Source: Anarhynchus alexandrinus (taxonomy: Eukaryota; Chordata; Aves; Charadriiformes; Charadriidae). From it: a DNA stretch of 64,000 bases. Below the pieces are notes generated by a model, which searched no databases, had not been told where the DNA came from, and saw only the letters and a program-made list of their open reading frames with translations. Position numbers and translations under genes: made by a program. Each line of letters starts with the position of its first letter. Position 1 is the first letter of the stretch. Shown in pieces: positions 11,642 through 23,002 of the stretch. Location: assembly GCA_008711295.1 (NCBI GenBank), contig VUYV01000080.1, positions 1,401,104-1,465,103 on the forward strand. The letters run 5' to 3'.

Positions 11642-11647
11642 AATAAA
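11642..11647 (+). terminator. PLCD4 poly(A) signal
   Basis: AATAAA lies about 520 bases after the PLCD4 stop and is followed by a GT-rich element (gttcggtgaca, then gtgtgggtg near 11673), consistent with cleavage near 11665. The convergent ZNF142 stop codon is about 260 bases further on. Confidence 0.75.
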
Positions 11648-11924
11648 TTGTTCGGTGACAGGCAGGCTCAGGTGTGGGTGCAGTGGTCCTGGGGACAGAG
11701 ATGGGGAGCTGGGCTTCTGCTTGCACTCTCTCTCTGCAGGCACCTGCCTCACGGCTCACACAGAACTCCAAACGCCCCAAAGAAAAAAAGATTAAAAGGA
11801 GCTGAGAGATTCCTTTTATACAGCCGCATAGTTTACATACCATATACATATATGCCTATACACACACATACATCTCCCCAGCAGGCCTGTGCCACTGGGG
11901 CCTTAAAGCAGTCAGGAGTTGGCC

Positions 11925-14900
11925 TCACTGTGAAGCACTGTCCTTCTCCGTGGGGCACCCTTGTTCCTGCTCTGTCCCAGGGGGCCCCTTGGCCCGGCTC
12001 TCCCTCTGCACGGCGTGGAGGTGGACGGTGGGTGTGCTGGGGTCCTTACCCACCCCCTGGCTGGGGTCGCCAGCCCCATGCTCAGGATGATGCCGCTGGA
12101 TGTGTTTGATGACCTGGAACTTCTGCTTGGCCTTGTAGGGGCAGTAGCGGCAGAAGAAGGGGTGTTCATTGGTGTGGGTCAGGTAATGGTGGCGCAGGCC
12201 AGCTGCCCAGCGGAAAGCCCGCCCGCAGGCATTGCAGACGTAGGGCTTCTCCTCGCTGTGCTTCTTCAGGTGGGTCTTGAGGAGGAAGCGGGTCTTGAAG
12301 GCCTTGCCACACTGCTCGCAGATGAAGGAGCGGGCCTCCCGGTGCCGCGTCTCCTTGTGTACCCGCAGGGCATCTGCGCGGTTGGTGCGGTACTCACACT
12401 CGTCGCAGCGGTATGGCTTCAGGCCTGTGGTGACAGGGAAGGGGATGGCACCACAGGTGCCCTCCATCCCACGTGTCTTGCCATCCTTGTAACAGAGCAT
12501 CAGTCCCCATCCCCAGGGACTCCCCCCTACACCCCATCATGTCAGTAGGCACCCCAAGACCCCCATTTCCAAGGCACCAAACAGCCCCTGGGGTCCATAC
12601 CACCCCATGTTCCCTCCCACCCTGGAGGCTCTGTCCCCAGCCGACCAGCCCACAGGAACGTGCTATGCCCCAACTGCTGGGGGTCCTCCCCTACTTCCAG
12701 CTGGGCCACTAGTAGCAAAGGAAGCATGGAGCTGGGATCCCCGCAGCCCCAACACCCTCCCCTGTGCCCCATGGCCTGCCCCAGTGGGCAGCACTCACCC
12801 GTGTGCTTCGTCATGTGGTACTTGAGCTGGTTCACCCACTTGCACTTGTATCCGCAGTCGGGGCAGAGGTATTTCCGCTCCTCCTTGTGGATCCGCATGT
12901 GGTACTGAGCACAGGGCAAGAGGGCAGGGTCAGGATGGGGCTATGTCCCCTGCCCTGGGAATGTGCAGTGCTCTGGGGTGCCAGCGAGGGGCTCAAAGAC
13001 AGCTCTGACATCTCAAACTGCATGGGGCAAGGAAGGCTGTCTGCTTGCCTGGCAAACTATGGGCAGAGGTCAGGATGAGACCCCCATACTGCCAAGCTTG
13101 CTCTGTCCCAGCCTGCAGAGGGACACAGGCTTTTCTCACCAGTTTGGTATTTAGGGCAAAGTTGGGGTTAAAACCCAGTCCAACAGAGCTAGCCCTGAGC
13201 TGAGCATGTTATGCAGCCTTGCCCAGGCGGCCCCAGAGGGCTCCAGCTCAGCTTGGCCATTAAAAAAAGTCAATATTTCTTTTAGCAAAACCAGACCTTA
13301 TTCCCCTCCATTACCCTACGCCTGGCCCTCCTGTTCTAGGAAAAGCCCTTTACCATGTATGAGGATGCTATTCACCTACAGAAATGAAGGCAGGGTCTGG
13401 TGCTGCTTGCAGGGAAGCTGTGTCTTCCCTGCACTGTGTCCAACTGGTGTCACAGAGCATGCTCCAACCCAGCAGGCAGCCAAACTTGGCACCCAGAGGA
13501 CACCAGAGATATCAGCAGGAAGAGGAGTGAACTCGGACAGCTGCCCACCTTCTTGCTTTGCTACAAATCCCCCCTTCCCCTTAATCTGCAGCAGCAGGGA
13601 GCAGGGAAGAAACATACTGTACCCACATGAGTTTTATCCCCTCGCCTCCTATTCCTGTACGAGCCACAGAAGGGCACAAAACCTCCCCTTGGGAGTTTCT
13701 TCTTCTTCCCCAAATCCCCATATCTGGATCACCCCTCATCCCACATAGATGCAGTAGGATATATCCCCAAGCAGGGTTCTCACCTTGAGACGTGAGGGGT
13801 CAGCACAGGCATATTTACAGAGGTGGCACTTGTAGGGCTTCTCGCCGGTGTGGATGCGGATGTGCCATGTGATCTTCTGCCTGTTCTTGGTGGTGTACTC
13901 ACAGTCTGAGCACTTGTACACACGAGTGCCCCCATGGCCCTTCATATGCTGGTCAAAGACGAGCTGGTGGCGGCAGGCGAAGTCGCAGAAGGGGCACCGT
14001 AGGGGTTTGTCCTGGGGGGCAGCTGGCTCGTGGCTCTCCACATAATGCCGCACCAGCTGCTGCCGTTCCTTGGCTGCAAAGCTGCACAGCTCACAGCGGT
14101 GGCTGAAATGCTGCGTCTTGTGCTCCTCCAGAGCCTCCCGGGTCGCAAAGGTCTCCTTGCAGGTGCTGCACTCCAGGTGCGGGTGCTGCTTCTGCACGTG
14201 GCACTTGAGCGTGGCCTCGCTGTGGCACACAAAGCCACAGCGTGGGCAGCCATAGGACACCTTCTCCTCATGCCGCCGCAGGATGTGCTGCTTGAGGGCT
14301 GTCTCAGAGCTGAAGCGAGCATCGCAGCGGGAGCAGCCAAAGTTGAGCTCACCGCGGTGGCAGCTGTTGACGTGGCGGGTGATGTCATTCTGCAGGTAGC
14401 TGCTGTAGTCGCAGAGCGGGCAAAAGTGGGTGGGTGTCTTCTCGTGCACCCGCAGGCGGTGGATGCGCAGCTTGGAGTTGGTGCCGAAGGTCTGGCTGCA
14501 GATGCCACAGGCGATGCGCCCCACACCGGTGTGCAGGGACTGGTGGGCTTCCAGGCGGTAGCGCCGTGTGGTGCTGAACTCACAGTAGCGGCACTTGTGT
14601 GGCTTCACCCCCTCGTGCTTGATGCGGACATGCTGCCGCAGGCAGCGGGCCTGCTTGCAGGTGAACTCGCACTGGCGGCACTGCAGCTGCGGCCGCTTGC
14701 TGTAGTGCTTGCGGTGCAGCTTGCGGTGCAGCCGCAGGGCTTTGGCCACCTTGGAGGTGAAGGGGCAGGAGGAGCAGCGAAATTCACCCAGTGCCACACA
14801 GCCCCTCTTCTTGTGTGTCTTCATGGCCCGTTCCTGGTGGCAGGTGAAGGGGCAGGTGGGGCAGGAGAAACGCCTTCTCTTGGGCAGGGTGGATTTTGGG

Positions 14901-17900
14901 GGGGCTGCATCCAGGGGGGGCTCACCAGGATGGCCCATTTCAATGCTGGCCAGGCACCCTTCAGGGACCTCGGTGCTTTGGGCTCTGTTCTCCTCAGGAT
15001 GCACAATGTGCTTCTCAGCACAGTGACTCTTGAGGGCCCGCCGGGAGCGGAAAGCCTCAGGGCACAGGGAGCACCAGAACTGCTCTAAGCTCCGGCACCC
15101 ATCCTCCACGTGGGAAGTGATGGTGGAGACACGAGAGCACACGAAGGAGCAGGCATTGCAGTGCAGCTTCCCTCCCTCCAGCCGGTATTTCTCCAAGGGT
15201 TTCCCAAGCTGTGGAGGACAAGCTGCTCCACCTGGCTCAGTCCCATCCCTTTGCTGGGGAGGCTCTTCTGCCACCTCTGTGCTGTCACCCAGCAGGGATT
15301 TCTCAGGGGCAAGACAGCCTGAGGCCTGTTCCCCAGCCAAAGGACTGCCTGCTGCCTGTGTTTTATCAGGCAGCAGCTCAGCTTCCCAGGGGCTCTCAGC
15401 ATGCCCAGACTCCTCCAAGCGTCCCCTCTCACTCTCCGCCATTTCCATACTGTTATCACCAGGCTGGTCAGCAGGTTGGCACAACTCAGGTGGCTCCTGA
15501 CCAGCTGGTTTGAGGATCTTGTTCTTCTTCAAGAGGACTGGGCACTTCTTGAGGAGATGCGTGTTGAGCCCCCTTTGCTGCTTAAAACTGGCGCCACACT
15601 CATGGCACACGAGCGGGGCCCGGCGGCTCTGGCAGCTGGCCTTGGAGTGCAGGGACATGGACTTCTCCTTCCGTGTGATGTATGAGCACTTCTCGCACTT
15701 AAAGATCTGGCTCTCTGACTGCACCACCAGCATCTGCACCCTGCCCTCCAGCACCAGCGTCTCTGCCTGCTCCTTGTCCTGCTTCCGCAGTGCCTTCAGC
15801 ACCGACTCCGAGCCACCTCTGGCATCATCACCAGAGGCAGCCACATCCTCTGGGACAGGTGGGTGGCTCTGCTCGGCCATCTTCAGCACACTGAGCCAGG
15901 CCTCTGGCAGCTCGGCTTGGCTGGTCTCTCTCATCTCAGTGTCTGCCATCAGCTTGTGGCGCTCTGAGCACGACCCCTCAAAGTGGCCTGTGGCCTCTCT
16001 TAAGGCGTCTTTTTCCTGGCTGTCTCCTGCTGCTACTCTGTCCTCCAGCCTCACCACCTCATCCTGCTGTACATCTGCCTCCTCTTCCTCAAAGTCTGGC
16101 ATGTCTTCGAGTGTATTGTCATTGTCCTCCAAGCCAAGATCATCCTGGGAGCCCAGCATCTCGTAGGCTGCGGAAGGCCCCTTGCAGGACAGCACTTCCA
16201 CGCTTTCTGGCTGCGCCGTGCAGGACTCTCCATTCAAATGCTCCACGAGGGGGTCAGATGAGACATTCAGTGCCTCCAAGTGCAATGTGCAGCTCTCTGC
16301 CATGTCCCCAGAAGCAGCGAGCTCAGTCGAGCCTGTTGGAGTGTCTCCTTGCATGCAGTCATCTCCCAGGGCATCACTAGCAGTGGGATGGCTCTGCTCC
16401 CCCTCGCCCATACCTCCCTCTGCCTCACCACCACTCTGTGATGGAGCGGTACCCTGCCCAAGGAGGGGCACCACGAATGCTTGCTGGTAGCCCTCTTTCC
16501 CCTGGGACTCCAGCTGGGATGGCTTCCCCTTTGCCCACTGCTCCTTGCTGGCAAGTGGAGAGCTGGCATCCGCACGCAGGGCTGCACCAACCTCGTAGCC
16601 GAAGAGTGCCTCGGATGAGCTGATCTCCAGCTCCTTGCTAGCATAGTTTTCCAGCCAGTCCTTGTCACCAGGGACGTAGCCATGAATCTTACGCTTGTGG
16701 AAGAAGAGGCTGGTGTTGCTGAAGGTGCAGTAGGAGCAGAGGGCACAGCGAAACTCCTTCTGCTTGGTGTGCTTGCAGTTCTCATGGTTCAGTAGCGCCT
16801 GCTTGTACTTTGTCTGGTAGGTGCAGTACTGGCACTGGAAGACGGGCACCTGGTAGTTCTGGGAGTGCTTCGCCTGCATGTGCTTCTGCAGCTCGTACTT
16901 GCGCTTGCAAGCGAAGGCACACACCTCACAGATCAGACTTTTGCCCTGGTGCCGCAGCTTGTGGCTGCTCAGCTGGTCGGCACGGTGGCACCGGTATGAG
17001 CACTGGTTGCATTGGTACCTGTGGGGAAAGCAGAATTGGTCAGGAAGCATTTGGAACTGGGGCAGGCTAAGCCCTGTCAGACACGCTGAGCTTTGTTTCT
17101 CTGTCCCAGACACATGGGGAAGGGGTACTGTTCGGCTTGCCAGATATGACCTTTGCCATCCAGGCAGGTCTTACCACAGGCAACTCCTCCCTGCTGCAGC
17201 CCTGGGCGCCACTGGCACTTTACACCCCCAGCCTGGGGATGGGAAGTAGCTTCCCTGGGTATCCCATACAGTGACTGTGTCACCCCCCACGCACACACAT
17301 CACACCAGCAGCACCTCCAGCATCCCTGGAGACAGACTAGACCCAAAGGAGCTGATAACATAGAGGTAAAAACAGGTTTTGGCAGAGTCCTGCACGTGTC
17401 CAAGATGGCCTTATCCCACAAACATCAGCAGAGCCCATGAACCTGAGCTCTGAGCTGCACTGATGTGGTAATACACCTCCTTTGCAGTGCAGACACACCA
17501 AAGATAACTGCCTTTGCAGCACCATGCTGGCATCAACCTGCAAGCTCAAGTACTGCACTTTTTACTTGCCAGACAGAGCAGGTTGTAGCCATCCCCCAGG
17601 CATGACAGTCTGGCACACGATGCAGCCCAGAGCAGCAGACCTACAGAGCAGGATTTGGGGAGCCCCAACTATACTGCCAGGCTAGCAGGGCTGGGAGTCA
17701 TACCGGAGATCTCCAGTGTGCTTGCGCATGTGGACGTTCAGGTAGTGTTTCCACTTGGTGATGTACCCACACTCAGTACACATGAAGTTCTTGTCGTTGG
17801 AGTGGGTCAGCATGTGCTTGGATAAGTAGCTCACATCCCGGCACGTGAAGTCACAGAGCTCACACTTGTGAGGTTTCTCTCCTGCAAGCAACACAGAAAT

Positions 17901-20900
17901 GCCCTCAGCACAACAGCCAGATAAGGCAGCATGGGCTGCCTTCCCCCGTGGGGAAACCAGCTCAGCAGGAGCTGGGGGTAACTGCAGGGATGAGGGCATG
18001 CCATGACTTCAGCCAAGTGATGCTAGTGTGGCAGAGCCAGTGATGGGACCCAGGAGCCCCAACCCAGCCCTCCCTGCCAGCTCAGAGCCGGGGCAGAACC
18101 CCACCCATCCCAGCTCGGCTCCCAGGACACCTGCAGTGGACACCCACCGGTGTGCAGCAGCATGTGCCGAATGAGCACCCTCTTGTGCGCAGTGGCAAAG
18201 GCACACTCGGTGCATTTGTGGATCTTCTCGTTGGCATGCATCTTGCCCACGTGGTCATGAAACTCCACGGGGTTGAAAGTGGCATAGGGGCAGAAGCTGC
18301 ACTGCAGCTGCTCGCTGCCCGGGTGCCCCTGCTTCTTGTGCTTGCGGAAAACGTGCTTGTTGGAGCAGATGAAGTCGCACTGCTGGCAGTGGAAAGCATA
18401 GTGGGTTTTTCGGTGAGCCTCCATGGCCTCAGCCGTGCCGAAGAGCAGCGAGCAGGCATGGTACTTGCACTCCACCGCCTTGATGCCATGAGCATCCTTG
18501 AGGTGACGGACAAACTCCTTCCTGTCCTCCGCGCAGTAGTCACAGCCCCCCTGGAAGCAGCTCAGCCTCTTGGGCTCGGCTTTGTGAGTCTTCAAGTGCT
18601 CTTTGAGGGCCTGGCTGAGCCGAAACTTCTCCTCACAGACGGGGCAGGAGTAAACATCAGAGTAGAAGTTGGAGATGTCCTCATGCATGCTGGCCATGTG
18701 GCGGTTGAGGGCATTCTTCTCCACCGAGCTGTAGTGGCAGAGCGGGCAGCGGTGGGCCTTCTCACCCGTCTCCCGCATCATGTGGATTTTAAGCTTGCTT
18801 TTGCTGGTAAAATACTTGTGGCAGTTGGGGCACTGCAGGCTGGGGTCAGGGAAGTGCAGGTGGAGGTGCTCCACCAGGTGCGTCCGCTTCTTGAAGCACC
18901 GCTTGCATTCAGGGCACATGTGGGTTTTGTAGAGGTACTCGGAGCCCTCTGCAACATCCCCTGTGAGAGCAGAGGAGGAGGAGCAATCAGCAGAGAAGAG
19001 ACAAAGAAGAAGAGCACAGGCAGATGTTCTCTCTCTGATCCAGCTGTGCCAGGGTGAGGGCTTATCATATATGCAGTCACACAGCAGCCATTTACTTGGA
19101 GGGACTGTCCCCACCCCAAGCCAGCAGCATGGTTCAGGTGGGCTCTTTCCAGCTCAACACTGGCAAAGATCATCCAGTGCAGTCTGAATTAGGCCTGCCT
19201 ACGTGCCTCCACGCCCCAAAGCCATTGCCTGCTTTTGCCTGAGCCTGGCAGCAGCTGAGGATGGGCAACAGGAGAAGAAGGGATGCATTCGCTTGGGCAG
19301 AGGGCAAGGGAGGGGGTAACAGTGCACTGGTACATGCAGGAGACATGAGGTTGCTGGATGGCACAGGACCCCCACATCCCACCAGCCTGGCCCACGTCTC
19401 CCCGCCAGTCTCAAGGCCATGCTGCTTGTTCATAATACAAAGCCTGAGCAGCTCCTCGTATGGCCCCACATCCTACCTTTGAAGTGCTGTGCCCGTGGCA
19501 TCCTGGCTTTCTCAGGAGATGCCCTCCCGTCCTCTTTGGCCTCGCCTTCACAGGGGCTCTCGCCATCCTCCTCTGGCGATTCATTCCCACCGCTGTCTGA
19601 GTCCTCTTCTCCAGCTGATGCTTTACGCCCCTCCAAGGAGCCGTCCCCAGTGCCTGTGAGCTTTGCCGGCCTGGCTTCTGCTGTGGTGGCTTCCCAGCCA
19701 GAGTGGCAATTCCCCACCTCCTCCTGCCCTTCTTCTGCTGCTTCAGTGGGGAAAGACAGAGATTGTCATGCTCCAGGCAAGAGGGAACCACCCCCCTCAC
19801 CCACACACATGCAAAAAACATTCTGGCTGAGATGGGAGGCACAAACCGTGCCACAGGGAGGAAGGAACGCAGGGCTCCCTGGCCCTCTGGCAGCACAGCC
19901 TCGCCCCTCACTCCTCCCAGTTGTAACTGGGACACATGGACAGAGTCAGCCTCTGCATCACCCACAGGCCCCAACCCCCCCACTCAGCCATACCCGACAG
20001 CAGGACGCAGCGCTGCTGCTCAAGACCGTGGTGGGCCAAGCCAGGAGGGCCACCTGTCACAGGCATCTCGTTGGGGGACTCTGCGACGTGACCCTTCCTG
20101 TGCTGCCAGAAGAGCTTGGCATTGGCCGTGACAAAGTCACAGTGGCCACAGTGGAAGGGAAAGTGAGTGCGGTGGTGCTGCTCCATGGCTGAGCGGCTGG
20201 GGAAGAGCAGTGGGCAGGCACGGTAGGCGCAGGACACAGGGGAGGTCCCATGCAGGCGGCGCAGGTGGCTGCGCAATTGCTTGCGGTCCTCTGTGGCGAA
20301 GTGGCAGCCCTTCTCGGGGCAGGGCAGGGCTCCTGGTGGGGCACGGTGGATCTTGAAGTGCTCCTTGAGTTCACCGGGCTGTGTGAACGCCTCCTGGCAG
20401 ATGGGGCACAGCAGGCGCTCAGGAGCAGAGCCCTCCTGCGTGCTGGCTCCGGGTGGCTCCGAGCCCCCTGGCTCACTCTGGCCCTCACTGGCAGAAGCCA
20501 ACAGTGCCCTAGGGAGTTCCAGGTGCCCTGGGGGGGCCAGCAGCAAGCACTGGTGCTGGGACAGCAGGGAGGCCTCCGGGAAGCTCTGGCTGCACCTCTC
20601 GCAGAAATACAGCTCCACCACTTTGACCAGCACCTCTGCAGAGACCATGGGGCCAGCATTAGAAAGGGCTTCTGCCAGGCCCAGAGCTTGGGACTGGTGG
20701 TTCAGTTCCAGCTCTAGACAAGGAGGATAAACCCTTGTTGCCACAAATTACAGTTTGGAGAACTGCAGCCCTCCCCCTGCCCAGGGTATCCCAAGACATC
20801 TCCCATAAGAGAGGGGACACCACCACCTAGGTGACCATGATGACCAGGTCTATCCCTTAGCACCTTTGAGGCACACAGAGATGTGAGGCCAGCTTGGCTC

Positions 20901-21521
20901 CACTCCTAGCAGAATGTGCCCACACTGGACCCAGGTGAGAAGCATGCTGGGGGTGGCAGTCTGGGGTGGAGATCTCGACCTGATCACTACTGGCAGCCCT
21001 CACTGATCCCCTCACCCAGCATGCAACTCCCACAGCCACCCCTCCCCATACACACACCCAGCTAGTGCCAGGTCTGCACTGAATGGTGGCACCAGACTCG
21101 TGATGCACACAGGGTCAGAGACACAAGGGCATGGTGGTGTTCCTAGGGTGTCAGCTGGAGGGGACAGGGGCTCTGGCCAGACATCTCCCCCTCTGTTGAG
21201 CATCACGGAGCCCATGCTGCCCTCCCTGCACCGCATACCTGTGGCATTGGCTGTGTTGCTCAGTGTCACATTGCCAGCCACTGCCTCGATGAATATTTCC
21301 ACGTTGCTTCCTTCAGCGTGAGCCCCTTCCCCAGGCATCGATGCCTCTGCCAGCAGCAAGTCCTGGCCAGCCGTCAGCGAGGGTGTCCCAGCAAGGCTGG
21401 TGCTGGCCACACCAGGGCTTCCCATGGCTCCTGCCTCTCCTGGTGTGGGGAGGAGCAGCTCGGAGCATAGGGCCTCCATCTCCCTGCCGGCACCCTCAGA
21501 CACAGCCACTTCTGCACTCAT
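11925..21521 (-). CDS. ZNF142: Zinc finger protein 142 (poly-C2H2)
   Basis: Coding exons in transcript order: 21521-21239, 20635-19994, 19737-19477, 18960-18148, 17881-17704, 17018-13784, 12904-12799, 12424-11925. They give about 2005 residues with consistent phases. I count roughly 40 C2H2-type fingers, a few with a final Cys (C2HC) or a missing last ligand. Fingers are grouped in the second exon (~5), the fourth (~9), the fifth (2), the 3.2 kb exon (~20) and the end. Long acidic, Ser/Glu-rich linkers lie near the N terminus and in the middle of the large exon. The start is the first Met after the acceptor at 21567; the N-terminal motifs CSELLLP and VEIFIEAVAG resemble human ZNF142 (CPELLLI, MEIIVETVAG). 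Poly-C2H2 genes of this kind are taken to be nuclear DNA-binding regulators; no target can be read here. The third exon's acceptor is an aagcag tandem, so one Ala may be optional. Confidence 0.93.
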
Positions 21522-21829
21522 TGCCACCGAGCATTGGCCTGGTGCCAGGCAGGAGGGCTTCTCACTCTGAAACAGAAGAAAGTGCTGTAAATGAGGGAGA
21601 ACCCAGACACCCAGGGATCCTCCAGGATTTTGGGGGGCAGCCTGTGGTGCCAGTCCCCAGGCAGGGATATGAACTGGGGTATCTAAATGCTGGCTCCTTT
21701 CTGCTGTGCCCCAAAGTGGGCTGCTGGCAAAATCCACTGCCACGGGGGAGATGGGGGAGGGGGCAAGGACCCCTGTACCCTCCTGAAAGACACCCAGGGG
21801 CCTCTGCCTGAGCCCAACAGCCGGGGCTT

Positions 21830-22330
21830 GCTCGCTGGGCCCAAGCTGACCCAGACCCGGGCCTAGCCCCCCAAGACCCGGGCGGAGGTGGGCCCAAGCC
21901 CGAGCCCAACCCCCAGACTCGAGCCCACCCTCCAGCGAGGAGGTGCCCACCGCAAGTCCCCGCACGGCCGGGGACGTCCCAGCCCCCTCGCACCGTACCG
22001 CCGGCCTGTCCTCGTCACCCCGGGCCGGGGACTCAAGCCGGGCCCCGGTACCTCCAGCCCTGACACATCTCAGTGGTGCGCGCCGGGCGGGAGGGAGCGT
22101 CGCCCTTTGTGCCGCTCGCGCGGCCGCTCTGCTCTGCCCCGCCGCGCGACCGCGGCCCCGCTCTATGGTACGAGCCGGCAGCCGGCCGGAAGCGGCGCCG
22201 GGCGGAAGTGAGGGTCGGGGCCATAGAGAGCGGCGCGGCGCGGGCCANGGTCTCCTGCAGGGGAAGGTGGGCTCCTGCCGCGGGGATGAGGCTCGGCTGG
22301 TGGGGGGGAAGGCCCCACTGTCCTGCCCTG
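21830..22330. promoter_or_regulatory. Bidirectional CpG-island promoter of ZNF142 and BCS1L
   Basis: A CpG-dense island lies between the ZNF142 start codon (21521, minus) and the BCS1L start (23003, plus). Both genes have an acceptor just before their start codon (21567 and 22953), so noncoding first exons are expected here. A plausible ZNF142 5' exon donor (GGAG|gtaccg on the minus strand) lies near 22052. An unresolved N is at 22248. Exact start sites are not visible. Confidence 0.7.
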
Positions 22331-23002
22331 GGAAGGAGCCTTGCTGCGGGGTCAGAGCCTGTTCTAAGGGAGGTGGGATCCTGCTTGAGGGAACAGAGTG
22401 CGTCTGTTGGGAGAGGCTCCCCCTCATCCCTGTGTCTGACAGACCCCCTGCTGAGGGAGCTGCAGAAACTTCAGGCCCTCTAAGTGTGCAGCTGGTGCCC
22501 TTTATCCAGACATGAAGACGGTGCTTCCACCACAGTCGTGTGCCCATTGCCAGCAGCAAAGAAGCGGCTCTCAGCTCAGCCTGGGGATGCACTTTACCTT
22601 TTTCAAACAATAAACCTTAAATAATTGCAGTGCTCATGATTTCTAGCCATTTAAAGAATAAAACTCTGGGCTTGTTGTCATGGCTGAAGGAGCAACAGGT
22701 GCGCCTGTGCTTCCTTGAGAGCCTCCAGCTCCTGGCCCCCTCCTGCCTGTCTCACCCAGAGGCTGCAGAGAGGGAGGAGGCTGCTGTGACCAGCAGTGGT
22801 CTGAACCCCTGGTAATAAGATAAACATGGGTGTCGGGCATCCAAATGTGCCATGCAGCCTTTCACCTTGAGAACTGGCCACAATAAAGGCCAGAGAACTA
22901 CGGGTGATCCATTATATCCCCCACTGCCATGCAGGCCTTATCTTTCCACGCAGGTTTGTTTCTGGAGAGATGCTGTGGAAAGGAGCTGCTTAACCTCCCA
23001 CA

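Noticed and set aside
10877..12109. 410-codon plus-strand open frame
   Set aside because: It crosses the last PLCD4 intron and exon in the wrong frame and runs antisense into ZNF142. No domain is seen.
21012..22610. 532-codon minus-strand frame as a longer ZNF142 N terminus
   Set aside because: Only the part from Met at 21521 resembles ZNF142. Upstream sequence crosses an acceptor at 21567 and a CpG island, so it is intron and 5' leader.
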